From positions 1 to 64,000 of the forward strand of contig JANQSA010000051.1 of the NCBI GenBank assembly GCA_028284285.1: a stretch of 64,000 nt of DNA, in the 5' to 3' direction. The notes under the pieces were generated by a model. It ran no database searches. It saw nothing but the letters and a program-made list of their open reading frames with translations, and was not told the origin of the DNA. This stretch comes from Croceivirga sp. (GTDB lineage Bacteria; Bacteroidota; Bacteroidia; Flavobacteriales; Flavobacteriaceae). How positions within the stretch are numbered: position 1 is the stretch's first letter; each line of letters starts with the position of its first letter. The translations under genes and the position numbers were made by a program. Positions 34,173 through 43,287 of the stretch are shown piece by piece.

Positions 34173-36953
34173 TTAAATCTTCTCTTTTAAATATCGCGCC
34201 GTAAACGATTCCTTATTTTGCACTACTTCTTCCGGTGTACCTTCTGCCAGCAATTGGCCGCCCTTTACCCCACCTTCCGGACCCAGGTCAAGAATGTAGT
34301 CTGCGCATTTGATGAGTTCAATATTGTGTTCTATTACCACTATAGAATGCCCTTTGGCAATCAATTCATCAAAGGACTTCAATAACTTCTTGATGTCATG
34401 AAAATGGAGGCCGGTGGTAGGTTCATCAAAAATGAACAGGGCTTTTTCCTTGGTATTTCCCTTCACCAGAAAAGAAGCCAGTTTTATCCGCTGGGCTTCA
34501 CCACCGGATAGGGTAGAGGAGCTCTGTCCCAGGGTGACATAGCCCAGACCTACATCCTGTAAGGGTTTTAGTTTTTGTACGATCTTGGGTTGATTGTGCT
34601 GCTCAAAATGGTCTATGGCATCGTCAATGGTAAGGTTAAGGATATCATTGATGTTTTTCCCTTCAAACTGCACTTCCAGGATCTCTTTTTTAAAGCGTTT
34701 GCCATTACAGACGTCACATACCAAATGCACATCCGCCATAAATTGCATTTCTACGGTGATTACCCCTTCGCCCTTACACTTCTCACAACGTCCGCCATCC
34801 ACATTAAAGGAAAAATGCTTGGCCTGATACCCCCGTAATTTGCTTAGTTTTTGGGCCGCAAACAGCGCACGGATATCGTCATACGCTTTGATATAGGTTA
34901 CCGGATTGGAGCGAGAAGAACGGCCGATGGGATTCTGGTCCACAAATTCCACATGCTTCAATTGAGCATACTTCCCTTCCAACTTTGTAAACTGCCCTGC
35001 TTTTTCCCCATACCCACCTATTTCTTTTAAAATTGCAGGGTAGAGTATCTTTTTTACCAACGTACTTTTACCGCTTCCTGAAACCCCCGTAACCACGGTA
35101 AGCATATTCAACGGAAAGGTGACATCAATATTTTTTAGATTGTTTTCCCGGGCCCCTTTGATTTGAATATAGTTTTTGGAATTCCGTCGCGCTGCCGGTA
35201 CTTCAATTTCCATTGTACCCTTAAGATAGTTGGCCGTCAATGTATTGGCATTCAGGATGGCTTCAAAAGCTCCTGTAGCCACAACTTTTCCGCCCAGGGT
35301 ACCCGCCTCAGGGCCAATATCAATGATCTCATCCGCAGCCCGCATAATGTCCTCGTCATGTTCCACTACGATAACCGTATTACCCAGATCGCGTAAGGAC
35401 TGCAGCACTGCAATAAGATTTTCGGTGTCCTTGGGGTGTAATCCAATACTCGGTTCATCCAGAATATACATGGAACCCACCAGGCTACTACCCAGGCTGG
35501 TAGCCAGGTTAATACGTTGACTCTCCCCACCGGAGAGCGTATTGGATTTACGATTAAGCGTTAAATAATTGAGTCCCACCTTATCCAGGAAATCCAATCG
35601 GGTAGTAATTTCTTTTAGCAACCGTTGGGCTATTTTGGTATCGTGCTCTGAGAGTTGTAGGTTGGCAAAAAAGGCTATCAAGTTTTTAATGGGTTGTTCA
35701 ACAAGATCGGTTATAGACTTTCCATGAATCTTTACATAGTTGGCTTCTTTCCGCAATCGTTTACCGTTACAAACGGGGCATTTGGTCTTACCGCGATACC
35801 GGGAAAGCATCACCCGGTTTTGAATTTTATAACTTTTCTCCTCCAATTGGGCAAAGAACTGATGGATGCCCGTAAAATGGGCATTACCGTCCCAAACCAA
35901 CTGTTTTTGTGTCTCGGAGAGTTCAAACCAGGGTTTATGAATGGGGAAGTCAAAGGTATAGGCGTTGTTTACCAATTGGTCACGGTACCAGGACATGCTT
36001 TCTCCCCGCCAGGGAAAAACAGCGTTTTCGTAAATGGATAAGGCTGTATTGGGAATTACAAGGTCAGGATCAATCCCAATTACATCGCCATAACCTTCGC
36101 ATTTCGGGCAGGCACCGTAGGGATTATTGAAACTAAAGAGATGCACATTAGGTTCCAGGAACTTTATCCCATCCAACTCAAACAAATTGCTAAATTCTGT
36201 TTGCTCCCCGGAGTCCAGGGATTCAATGCTACAGCGGCCCTTACCTTCAAAAAAAGCATTGTCCACAGCATTCCCCAATCGGTTTAAAAAGTCTTCATCG
36301 TCTTTTTTCATTACGATCCGGTCCACCACCAGATCAAACTGTTTTCCGATATCTTTAGGAGCCTGATCAATTCGAATGACCTTGTTTTGGTATTTGATTC
36401 GCGCATACCCTTGTTTGGAAAATAGCTCCAGGGATTTTATGGAGTCTCTGTCCTCGCGGAGGGTTACCGGTGCCAAAAGTAAGAGCTTCGCGCCTTCCGG
36501 GAACGACTTCACATACTCTATCACATCCGTTACGGTATGCTTCTTTACTTCTTTCCCGGAAACAGGAGACAATGTTTTACCGATACGGGCATACAACAGC
36601 TTTAAATAATCATAGATCTCTGTTGTAGTACCCACAGTGGATCTGGGATTGGTAGAATTTACCTTTTGTTCAATGGCAATAGCGGGGGCTATACCCTTAA
36701 TATAATCTACCTTAGGTTTGTCCAATTTTCCCAGGAACTGCCTTGCATAGGACGAAAGGCTTTCTACATAGCGGCGTTGTCCTTCGGCATAGAGCGTATC
36801 AAAGGCCAGGGAAGACTTTCCTGATCCGGATAAGCCCGTGATTACCACTAACTTGTTTCTGGGGATAATAACATCTACATTTTTAAGATTATGAAGTTTG
36901 GCACCTTTTATGATGATGTTATTCTTGGGATCTACATCTTGAAGTGATGTCAT
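34173..36953 (-). CDS. uvrA: Excinuclease ABC subunit A
   Basis: 926 residues, normal for UvrA. Two ABC domains: Walker [10 protein letters not shown] (about 40-48) and GVSGSGKST in the second half, with signatures [12 protein letters not shown] and [12 protein letters not shown]. Zinc-finger cysteines appear as [26 protein letters not shown] and CDVCNGKRF. Part of the UvrABC nucleotide excision repair system: it recognises helix-distorting damage and loads UvrB. Divergent from the sigma factor gene with a 247-nt gap. Confidence 0.97.
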   Translation of the reverse strand: MTSLQDVDPKNNIIIKGAKLHNLKNVDVIIPRNKLVVITGLSGSGKSSLAFDTLYAEGQRRYVESLSSYARQFLGKLDKPKVDYIKGIAPAIAIEQKVNSTNPRSTVGTTTEIYDYLKLLYARIGKTLSPVSGKEVKKHTVTDVIEYVKSFPEGAKLLLLAPVTLREDRDSIKSLELFSKQGYARIKYQNKVIRIDQAPKDIGKQFDLVVDRIVMKKDDEDFLNRLGNAVDNAFFEGKGRCSIESLDSGEQTEFSNLFELDGIKFLEPNVHLFSFNNPYGACPKCEGYGDVIGIDPDLVIPNTALSIYENAVFPWRGESMSWYRDQLVNNAYTFDFPIHKPWFELSETQKQLVWDGNAHFTGIHQFFAQLEEKSYKIQNRVMLSRYRGKTKCPVCNGKRLRKEANYVKIHGKSITDLVEQPIKNLIAFFANLQLSEHDTKIAQRLLKEITTRLDFLDKVGLNYLTLNRKSNTLSGGESQRINLATSLGSSLVGSMYILDEPSIGLHPKDTENLIAVLQSLRDLGNTVIVVEHDEDIMRAADEIIDIGPEAGTLGGKVVATGAFEAILNANTLTANYLKGTMEIEVPAARRNSKNYIQIKGARENNLKNIDVTFPLNMLTVVTGVSGSGKSTLVKKILYPAILKEIGGYGEKAGQFTKLEGKYAQLKHVEFVDQNPIGRSSRSNPVTYIKAYDDIRALFAAQKLSKLRGYQAKHFSFNVDGGRCEKCKGEGVITVEMQFMADVHLVCDVCNGKRFKKEILEVQFEGKNINDILNLTIDDAIDHFEQHNQPKIVQKLKPLQDVGLGYVTLGQSSSTLSGGEAQRIKLASFLVKGNTKEKALFIFDEPTTGLHFHDIKKLLKSFDELIAKGHSIVVIEHNIELIKCADYILDLGPEGGVKGGQLLAEGTPEEVVQNKESFTARYLKEKI

Positions 36954-37051
36954 TCGTCGAAAAAATTTGGCTAAAGATACGATTCACTGGTCTTAATGTC
37001 TATATTGCGCCGGTTTACATCTAAATTCTTGTAGATCACAACATAAGTTTT

Positions 37052-37080
37052 TTTGCAGGGAGTCATATTTTCTATCTTTG
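37052..37080 (+). promoter_or_regulatory. Bacteroidota-type promoter of the sigma factor gene
   Basis: TTTG at 37052-37055 and TATCTTTG at 37073-37080 are separated by 17 nt. The predicted start near 37087 gives an unusually long leader of about 114 nt before the ATG at 37201. Confidence 0.7.
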
Positions 37081-37116
37081 ATTTGTAATTAAAAACTGAT
37101 AGGCCTATACAGCGAT

Positions 37117-37197
37117 AATTACTTTTTTACTATTAAACTAATAACTCCGTACCATTCCCCTTTGGGTTAGGGTACTGTTTAAACCAAAAAAGTAATT
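37117..37197 (+). promoter_or_regulatory. Foldable 5' leader of the sigma factor gene
   Basis: AATTACTTTTTT (37117-37128) is the perfect complement of AAAAAAGTAATT (37186-37197), whose right arm ends 3 nt before the ATG. Nested inside are GTACC (37149-37153) / GGTAC (37171-37175) and CCC/GGG around TTT. A short palindrome, ATAGGCCTAT (37099-37108), precedes it. If formed in the RNA, the outer helix would cover the ribosome-binding region. Confidence 0.5.
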
Positions 37198-37200
37198 TGT

Positions 37201-37782
37201 ATGGAACTGCAAATCGAAGATTCTATTCTGGTCAAGAATTACGTTGGCGGCGATGAAAAAGCTCTGGAAGTTTTGATCAATCGCCACAATCAAAAAATTT
37301 CAAGTTTTATTTATTCCAAAGTACTAGACAGAGATATCACAGAAGATATCTTTCAAGATACTTTTATAAAGGTGATCAAAACGCTAAAACGCGGTTCGTA
37401 TAGCGAAGAAGGTAAGTTCTTACCCTGGGTAATGCGAATTGCACACAATCTGATCATTGATCATTTTAGGAAAAACAAGCGCATGCCGAAATTTGAAGGG
37501 AGTGAGGACTTTAATATCTTTTCCGTAATAAGGGATGAAAAGCTGAATGTAGAGAAGCAAATGATCAAAGACCAGATCGATAGCGATTTGACGTATTTGA
37601 TCGAGGAATTGCCGGACGACCAGAAAGAAGTACTGGTCATGCGTATTTATAAGGACATGAGTTTTAAGGAAATTGCAGAAAATACAGACGTTAGTATCAA
37701 TACTGCCTTGGGACGTATGCGGTATGCATTGATCAACCTCAGGAAGATTGTCCAACGCAATAATATCGTTTTAACGAATTAA
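37201..37782 (+). CDS. RNA polymerase sigma factor, sigma-70 ECF-like
   Basis: 193 residues. Region 2 is seen in DITEDIFQDTFIKVIKTL and FLPWVMRIAHNLIIDHFRKNKR, region 4 in LPDDQKEVLVMRIYKDMSFKEIAENTDVSINTALGRMRYALINLRK (helix-turn-helix). No region 3 and no adjacent classical anti-sigma gene. It lies downstream of a long foldable leader and is followed by a 47-residue ORF, then by a terminator. Such factors in Flavobacteriia are chromosomal and conserved, but the target regulon here is unknown. Confidence 0.92.
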   Translation: MELQIEDSILVKNYVGGDEKALEVLINRHNQKISSFIYSKVLDRDITEDIFQDTFIKVIKTLKRGSYSEEGKFLPWVMRIAHNLIIDHFRKNKRMPKFEGSEDFNIFSVIRDEKLNVEKQMIKDQIDSDLTYLIEELPDDQKEVLVMRIYKDMSFKEIAENTDVSINTALGRMRYALINLRKIVQRNNIVLTN

Positions 37783-37853
37783 TCTGCACCTGATCGAACG
37801 GTGCAATATTTTCATAATACTGGCGTTTAAATACTGAAATTAAACGCTAGAAT

Positions 37854-37997
37854 ATGGAAGAAATTTACTCTGAAGCCCCTAAAATCTGTAAGATTACGAA
37901 GGCGAAGCCCGAAACCATCTCTTTTTTGTTGGCATTCTCCAAATCGTATCAGGTGGCAAAATACAAGAATCTGAAATTTGAACGCACTTTGAATTAG
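37854..37997 (+). CDS. 47-residue conserved-looking small ORF after the sigma factor
   Basis: ATG at 37854 to TAG at 37995-37997. The protein begins MEEIYSEAPKICKITKAKPE and ends YKNLKFERTLN; its middle is a hydrophobic-to-amphipathic helix (TISFLLAFSKSYQVAKY). No signal peptide or transmembrane segment. It sits 71 nt behind the sigma factor gene and before a terminator, so it is probably in the same transcript. I recall a similar short ORF after this sigma factor in other flavobacteria but cannot confirm it here. Function unknown. Confidence 0.6.
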   Translation: MEEIYSEAPKICKITKAKPETISFLLAFSKSYQVAKYKNLKFERTLN

Positions 37998-38013
37998 CAG
38001 CGTTAGGAGACCT

Positions 38014-38691
38014 TTAAGAAACCGCTTTTTTAGCGGTTTTTTTGTTTTTATGATAGTCGCGTAACACCGTTTTGCGTCCAATAGTCCTGGTAATAATATC
38101 TTTTTCCAAATTCCACCCACGAGCCGGTGAATATTCCCGGCCATACCAAATAATCTGAAGGTGAAGATTGTTCCACAGGGATTTTGGGAATAAACGTTTG
38201 GCATCTTTTTCGGTTTGCACCACGTTTTTTCCTGAAGAAAATCCCCAGCGGTATAGTAATCGATGGATATGAGTATCTACAGGAAAGGCAGGAATACCAA
38301 AGGCCTGGGAAACTACCACACTCGCCGTTTTATGTCCTACCGAAGGCAACTCTTCCAGCAATGCCAGGTCTTTGGGAACTGTTCCTTCATACTTTTGGAT
38401 CAATATTTGGGAAAGTCCATGTATTCCTTTGGACTTCATAGGAGAAAGTCCGACAGGTTTGATGATTTCCCGGATCTCATCTACCGAAAGCTTCACCATA
38501 TCATAAGGATTATCCGCCTTTTCAAAAAGCAGAGGGGTGATCTGATTAACGCGTACATCCGTACTTTGGGCGGATAGCAGCACCGCAATTAACAAGGTGT
38601 AAGGATCTTTATGTTCCAGGGGAACAGGAATTTCCGGATACAGTGTATTTAATTGTTGAATTACAAAATTTACCTTCTCCTGTTTGGTCAT
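38014..38691 (-). CDS. nth: Endonuclease III, cluster-less type
   Basis: 225 residues. Helix-hairpin-helix ELPSVGHKTASVVV contains the catalytic Lys121, and FPVDTHIHRL the catalytic Asp139 (one residue offset from E. coli Lys120/Asp138). It removes oxidised pyrimidines in base excision repair. The C-terminal [4Fe-4S] cluster loop is replaced by GREYSPARGWNLEKDIITRTIG, and the whole protein contains no cysteine. The basic C-terminal tail overlaps the opposing terminator. Confidence 0.93.
   Translation of the reverse strand: MTKQEKVNFVIQQLNTLYPEIPVPLEHKDPYTLLIAVLLSAQSTDVRVNQITPLLFEKADNPYDMVKLSVDEIREIIKPVGLSPMKSKGIHGLSQILIQKYEGTVPKDLALLEELPSVGHKTASVVVSQAFGIPAFPVDTHIHRLLYRWGFSSGKNVVQTEKDAKRLFPKSLWNNLHLQIIWYGREYSPARGWNLEKDIITRTIGRKTVLRDYHKNKKTAKKAVS
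38019..38044 (+). terminator. Terminator of the sigma factor operon, inside the nth coding end
   Basis: AAACCGCT (38019-38026) and AGCGGTTT (38032-38039) form an 8-bp stem with a T5 loop, followed by Ts. On the other strand the same bases encode the last residues of nth (KKTAKKAVS). Confidence 0.8.
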
Positions 38692-38698
38692 ATTTGTT

Positions 38699-38706
38699 TA
38701 ATTTTG
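38699..38706 (+). promoter_or_regulatory. Candidate -7 element for bcp
   Basis: TAATTTTG matches TAnnTTTG and lies 31 nt before the bcp ATG in the 46-nt gap between divergent nth and bcp. The nearest TTTG is only 12 nt upstream, so a complete promoter is not proven. Confidence 0.4.
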
Positions 38707-38737
38707 AATAAAATTAATTAAACAAAAAAATATCACA

Positions 38738-39193
38738 ATGAATACTTTGAAAGCAGGGGATAAAGTACCTGAATTTTCAGCAAAAGACCAAGATGGAAAC
38801 ACAATTTCCTTATCGGATTATAAAGGGAAAAAGTTGATCGTTTTCTTTTATCCCAGGGCCAATACCCCCGGATGCACTGCAGAAGCCTGCAATTTACGGG
38901 ACAACTATTCGGAATTACAGCATCAGGGGTATGAATTATTAGGTGTAAGTGAGGATTCCCAGAAAAAACAAGCCAATTTCAAAAACAAATACGAATTCCC
39001 TTTCCCTTTACTTGCGGATGAGGACCACACGGTAATAGAAACCTTTGGGGTTTGGGGTCTCAAAAAGTTTATGGGAAAGGAATATGACGGGTTACACCGG
39101 ATGACCTTCCTGATCAATGAAGAAGGGGATGTGGATAGAGTAATTGAAAAAGTAAAAACAAAAGATCACGCCGCACAAATTTTAGAGGCGTAA
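38738..39193 (+). CDS. bcp: Thioredoxin-dependent thiol peroxidase (Bcp/PrxQ)
   Basis: 151 residues. The peroxidatic and resolving cysteines are in NTPGCTAEACNLRD (Cys46 and Cys51), the atypical 2-Cys spacing of Bcp. It reduces hydroperoxides using thioredoxin in the cytosol. Pairing with nth next door is consistent with oxidative damage defence, though the genes are divergent. About 80 nt of quiet sequence follow before the next, convergent gene. Confidence 0.95.
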   Translation: MNTLKAGDKVPEFSAKDQDGNTISLSDYKGKKLIVFFYPRANTPGCTAEACNLRDNYSELQHQGYELLGVSEDSQKKQANFKNKYEFPFPLLADEDHTVIETFGVWGLKKFMGKEYDGLHRMTFLINEEGDVDRVIEKVKTKDHAAQILEA

Positions 39194-39276
39194 GCAGCTG
39201 ATTCTTGTCAGGCTAAAGAAGCGTTGCTTGTGATGAGGTCTGCCTTGTTCCGGGCAACGCTTTCAATTGAATACCC

Positions 39277-40743
39277 TTAATCTTCTTCCACTTCCTCTTT
39301 CTGAGGAACTTCTTTTCTGGCAAACAGGTCTTTTTCTTTGATCATCTCAGCAATACCCTCAGGCAACATTTCTTCCCAGCCCTCTTCATTATTAGTGATT
39401 TTCCGCATGACATCCCTGGAAAAAATATGCATAATGTCCGGGTCATAGTCTATAATGTCCATTACCTTGCCATTGTATTTAAAGAACTTGTAAAGTTCCT
39501 TCATCCTGGGATGGACCTTTAGGTTGTTGCTGGTCATAATTCGCCCGGTTTCCGTGTCCTTCATGGGATATAAGTACACCTTAAGGTCCTTAAAGAACAG
39601 TTTTCCAAAGGCCTCAAGAATTCCACCGCTGAGATGGCGATAGTATTTTTCATCAAAAATGTCGATAAGGTTATTGACCCCCATGGTCAATCCGATCTTG
39701 GCCTTGGTGTAGTTGTTAAAGTATTCCACCAACTTATAGTATTCCTGGAATTTGGAGATCATCACAATATGTCCCAGGGAACTCAGCATCTCTGCCCGGT
39801 CCATAAAGTCCTGCTCATCAATTTTTCCGGAAGCCCTTAAATTGGCCAGGGTAATCTCAAAAACGATGATGGTATTGTCATAATCCACCGTTTGCTCCCT
39901 TATGAAAATGTCATAGGACTTTTTAAACATGTCCATATTGACCTTGGTTACCGGTCGGAAACTTCCTCGGAGCGCCAATATATTCTTCTTGTAGAGTACG
40001 GCAGCAGGTAAAAGGTTATGCCCATCCGGACCAAACATTACCGCATCCGTCATATCATTTCTGATCAACTGAAGGCTCATAAGGCGGTTGTCTACACCTT
40101 TAAATCCCGGTCCATGAAAATTGACCATATCTATTTCCAAGGTATCCTTATCGATATGATCATACAGGTATTTGAGCAGCTTTTTGGGTTTATCATGCTT
40201 AAAAAAGGCGCCGTAAATAAGGTTTACTCCCATGATACCCAGGGTCTCCTGTTGTAACCTGGCTTCGTTCTGTTTAAAACGAACATGGAGGATGATTTCG
40301 TTGTGCTCCTTTTGATTGGGTTCCAACTGAAAGCGTAAACCTACCCACCCGTGGCCTTTGTAGCGCTTGGAGAAATCAATAGTAGCTACGGTATTGGCAT
40401 AAGCAAAAAAACGGTAATTAGGGTTTTGTTTCCGGTCAATACGTTCTTCCACTAAACGCATTTCATGTGCCAGCATTTTGCGTAATCGGGATTGCGTGAC
40501 ATAACGTCCGTCTTCTTCGGAGCCGTATATGGCGTCACTAAAAGCTTTGTCGTAGGCACTCATCGCTTTTGCAATGGTACCCGACGCTCCACCTGCCCTA
40601 AAAAAGTGCCTTGCGGTTTCCTGTCCTGCTCCTATTTCGGCGAAAGCGCCATAGATGTCTTTGTTTAAGTTTATCCTGAGGGTTTTGGCTTTGATGGAAG
40701 GAACGTTCTCAAAACCGTTCTCCAAACTTCTGTCTATAGACAT
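39277..40743 (-). CDS. Conserved protein of unknown function
   Basis: 488 residues from the ATG at 40743 (MSIDRSLENGFENVP); the frame stays open to 40878, but that extension is unlikely because it would overlap the divergent gene. The sequence begins with a strongly patterned block (LRINLNKDIYGAFAEIGAGQETARHFFRAGGASGTIAKAMSAYD is its core, residues about 24-66) and ends with acidic KEEVEED. Related proteins occur in several phyla and are often named nicotinate-nucleotide adenylyltransferase; I see no nucleotidyltransferase H-x-G-H motif, so I do not accept that name. Predicted cytosolic. Confidence 0.8.
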   Translation of the reverse strand: MSIDRSLENGFENVPSIKAKTLRINLNKDIYGAFAEIGAGQETARHFFRAGGASGTIAKAMSAYDKAFSDAIYGSEEDGRYVTQSRLRKMLAHEMRLVEERIDRKQNPNYRFFAYANTVATIDFSKRYKGHGWVGLRFQLEPNQKEHNEIILHVRFKQNEARLQQETLGIMGVNLIYGAFFKHDKPKKLLKYLYDHIDKDTLEIDMVNFHGPGFKGVDNRLMSLQLIRNDMTDAVMFGPDGHNLLPAAVLYKKNILALRGSFRPVTKVNMDMFKKSYDIFIREQTVDYDNTIIVFEITLANLRASGKIDEQDFMDRAEMLSSLGHIVMISKFQEYYKLVEYFNNYTKAKIGLTMGVNNLIDIFDEKYYRHLSGGILEAFGKLFFKDLKVYLYPMKDTETGRIMTSNNLKVHPRMKELYKFFKYNGKVMDIIDYDPDIMHIFSRDVMRKITNNEEGWEEMLPEGIAEMIKEKDLFARKEVPQKEEVEED

Positions 40744-40819
40744 GCTATCTGTTTTACAGTTGACAAAGTTAAGAAGATGGCCAAATCTTTTAAACAATAA
40801 TGTTATAATTTTGAATTTA

Positions 40820-41599
40820 ATGGGACACGGGCTATCGGTTACTTTTTTGGGTACGGGAACTTCACAGGGTATCCCCATAATAGGAAGTAATCATCCGGTT
40901 TGCCTGAGTTCCGACCCAAAGGATAAACGACTTCGGGTATCCGTACTGGTTTCCTGGAATGATTACAACTATGTTATTGATTGTGGCCCGGATTTTAGGC
41001 AGCAGATGCTGGCCAATCCCATAGAACGGTTGGACGGTATCTTGTTTACCCATGAACACGCAGATCATACTGCCGGTATAGATGATATCCGACCTTTTTT
41101 TTTCCGGCAGGGGGATATTCCAATCTATGCTCATGAAAGGGTAGTGCAATCCTTAAAACGGCGTTTTGACTATATCTTTGCCGATGAAGATCGTTATCCC
41201 GGCGCTCCGGCGGTTCAGGTACAGTTGATTGATAAAGATTCCCCATTTAGGCTAAACGATTTGGAAGTGATCCCCATAGAAGTGTATCACAATAGGTTGC
41301 CCATATTTGGTTTTCGTCTACAAGGGTTTGTATATCTTACCGACGTGAAACGGATAGAAGAATCCGAAATGCTGAAATTAAAAGATGTCAAAGTATTGGT
41401 GGTGAATGCGCTACGGATAGAACCGCATTACTCCCATTTTAATTTGGAAGAAGCCCTGGAATTTGCGGCCAAGGTGAATGCCGAGCGTACCTATTTCACA
41501 CATATCAGCCATCTTTTGGGTTTCCATGAAGTGGTAGAGGAACAATTACCTCCAAACGTTTACCTTGCCTACGATAACCTTAAAATCACGGTTGAATGA
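40820..41599 (+). CDS. MBL-fold metallo-hydrolase (PhnP/RNase Z-like)
   Basis: 259 residues from the ATG at 40820. Start VTFLGTGTSQGIPIIG, metal motif THEHADHTAGIDDIRPF (HxHxDH), a DVKRIEES segment in the place of the metal-bridging Asp, and THISHLLGFHEVVEEQL at the end. This is the phosphodiesterase-like MBL branch containing PhnP; the substrate is probably a cyclic or alkyl phosphodiester. Divergent from the 488-residue gene with a 76-nt gap holding TAATTTTG at 40806-40813, too close to the ATG to be sure of. Confidence 0.9.
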   Translation: MGHGLSVTFLGTGTSQGIPIIGSNHPVCLSSDPKDKRLRVSVLVSWNDYNYVIDCGPDFRQQMLANPIERLDGILFTHEHADHTAGIDDIRPFFFRQGDIPIYAHERVVQSLKRRFDYIFADEDRYPGAPAVQVQLIDKDSPFRLNDLEVIPIEVYHNRLPIFGFRLQGFVYLTDVKRIEESEMLKLKDVKVLVVNALRIEPHYSHFNLEEALEFAAKVNAERTYFTHISHLLGFHEVVEEQLPPNVYLAYDNLKITVE

Positions 41600-41659
41600 A
41601 ACGAACATCAACAAATTTTAAGCATTTTTTACAAAAGGGGATGTTTAAAATTTTTGATG

Positions 41660-41693
41660 TGAGAGCGTAGCGGTTGCACGCGTTCTCAATTTT
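41660..41693 (+). terminator. Possible terminator after the MBL gene
   Basis: TGAGAGCGT pairs with GCGTTCTCA (9 bp with two G-T pairs) and is followed by ATTTTAT. It lies between the MBL gene and the next gene on the same strand. Confidence 0.45.
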
Positions 41694-41734
41694 ATAATTA
41701 ATATGTTTTCAAGTAATTACTAAAATTTAAACGT

Positions 41735-42229
41735 GTGAAAAAAAACATCTTTTTATATCTCTTTGTTTTCGCTGCTTTAATTGCCTTGTTTTTATTGATG
41801 AAGGGAAACAAAACGGTGACTACCAGTGCAGAAAAAATAGAAAAACTGGAAGGTAATATCTCCCGATTACAAGACTCTTTGGAAAAACTAAATCTACGGC
41901 TGCTGGATGTGCAATATTTCTCGCTGGAAAATAATGACGACGCCCTGGCTTATTATGATCATCTAAAATTGCAAAACCCTACCCGCTATATTGAGGATAA
42001 ATTGCTGGAAACCAACGAACGTAAAGGAGACAATCCTTTGATCCCCTATGAAGGTATGGAGAGTGACTTTAAGATCAATAAGATCAAAGTATTGAATCAT
42101 AAATGGATTTTGGCCGACTTTTCCGATGGGAAGTATTGGGGGGATCTGGTTATTAAATACGAGCTAAAGGATAATTTAGGTGTAGATTTTACCCTGGTGG
42201 ATCATTTGCTGTATACCAGAAGTAACTAA
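41735..42229 (+). CDS. Membrane-anchored protein of unknown function
   Basis: 164 residues from a GTG at 41735; no in-frame ATG lies before the membrane segment. One N-terminal transmembrane helix (about 4-23), then a heptad-like coiled coil (about 31-60: EKIEKLEGNISRLQDSLEKL) and a globular alpha/beta domain (about 70-164) with KINKIKVLNHKWILADFSDGKYWGDLVIKYEL. Flavobacterial hypothetical protein; no family recognised. Ends in a 4-nt overlap with the convergent esterase gene. Confidence 0.75.
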   Translation: MKKNIFLYLFVFAALIALFLLMKGNKTVTTSAEKIEKLEGNISRLQDSLEKLNLRLLDVQYFSLENNDDALAYYDHLKLQNPTRYIEDKLLETNERKGDNPLIPYEGMESDFKINKIKVLNHKWILADFSDGKYWGDLVIKYELKDNLGVDFTLVDHLLYTRSN

Positions 42230-42888
42230 CTATTATCCTCCAACCATTTTCTAAAGGCGTAGAAATTCTGGGGTGACACCCCATGGCCTACAGGATATTC
42301 CTCAAAGGTATGTTGAATTCCAAATTGCTTTAGTATTTCAGGAGCCCTTTGTGCCCATTCCAGGGGTATCACCTGATCTACCTGCCCATGGGAGCAGTAG
42401 CAACGGAGATGGGAATGGTGCTTTGCTTCATATCCATCTATCAAAATGGCTTCGTTGATGTAACCACTTAATGCTATCAATCGTTTCACTTTTTCGGGAT
42501 AGGAAAGCGCAACCGCATAACTCAAAACGGTACCCTGACTAAAACCTAATAAGGAAACATTTTCGGTATCCAATCCGTAGGCTTTACTAGCTTCATCTAT
42601 AAAATCAACTATCTTTTCCCTGGAAGTAATGGCCTGTTCATCATTACTCCACTTTCCCTGAGGGGCGTCAAAATTAATAGCATACCAGGCATAACCAAAA
42701 GGATCCAGAGGATAAGGTGCTCGCACGGAGATAATAAATAATTCCGGAGGAAGCTCCGAGGCAAAGGAGAAAAGATCTTCTTCGTTACTTCCATAACCAT
42801 GTAACATAAACAGGGATGGGATTTTATCCGAAGTGGCACTTGTATTGGGGCGTATGATATGTTCCAAAGAAAGAGGGGTGGGGGTCAT
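42226..42888 (-). CDS. Alpha/beta hydrolase, phospholipase/carboxylesterase family
   Basis: 220 residues, no signal peptide. LFMLHGYGSNEEDLF forms the oxyanion strand, LLGFSQGTVLSYAVA holds the nucleophile Ser117, CSHGQVDQVIP the Asp and YPVGHGVSPQ the His. This is the YpfH/carboxylesterase-type family acting on short-chain esters; natural substrate unknown. Confidence 0.9.
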   Translation of the reverse strand: MTPTPLSLEHIIRPNTSATSDKIPSLFMLHGYGSNEEDLFSFASELPPELFIISVRAPYPLDPFGYAWYAINFDAPQGKWSNDEQAITSREKIVDFIDEASKAYGLDTENVSLLGFSQGTVLSYAVALSYPEKVKRLIALSGYINEAILIDGYEAKHHSHLRCYCSHGQVDQVIPLEWAQRAPEILKQFGIQHTFEEYPVGHGVSPQNFYAFRKWLEDNS

Positions 42889-42960
42889 TTTTGGAGTTTA
42901 GTTGTTAGTATTAGGTATTTGTAAATAGGACCATCCTTGATCTTAAAAACTTTTTAGGTC

Positions 42961-43287
42961 TTACTTAATAAAAGTAAACCATTTTTGGAAGTGATTGCCC
43001 AAAACCGGCAAAGGATTGGTTTTTCCGTTAATGGCGTTTAAGAACCCGAATCCCCAAAGTAGCAAGTAGAGGAGGTAGAGCAACAAGGATACATAGGTAA
43101 TTTGCAAATAGGTAAGTGCTATGGCCAATGCATGAAAGAAGAGATGTATACCGAAGGCTTGCCGAATATGGAATCGGGCAAAAGGGTTTTTAGGTTCCAG
43201 ATTCATGGTAATGGCAATTAGGCAACCTACTATGGTTAAATAGGCGACTATGGCTGTTGTCCTGCCCTGTTTTGCTGCCTTCTCCAC
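42961..43287 (-). CDS. DUF4870-like membrane protein
   Basis: 108 residues from a GTG at 43287 that shares a base with the stop of the dihydroorotase-like gene. Three hydrophobic helices and the family pattern NPFARFHIRQAFGIHLF and NAINGKTNPLPVLG are seen. Function unknown; last gene of the BatA / dihydroorotase-like operon. Confidence 0.78.
   Translation of the reverse strand: MEKAAKQGRTTAIVAYLTIVGCLIAITMNLEPKNPFARFHIRQAFGIHLFFHALAIALTYLQITYVSLLLYLLYLLLWGFGFLNAINGKTNPLPVLGNHFQKWFTFIK

Noticed and set aside
33993..34190. Plus-strand frame of 65 residues between SRPBCC and uvrA
   Set aside because: It is read through a hairpin repeat copy and overlaps the uvrA end; composition is not protein-like.
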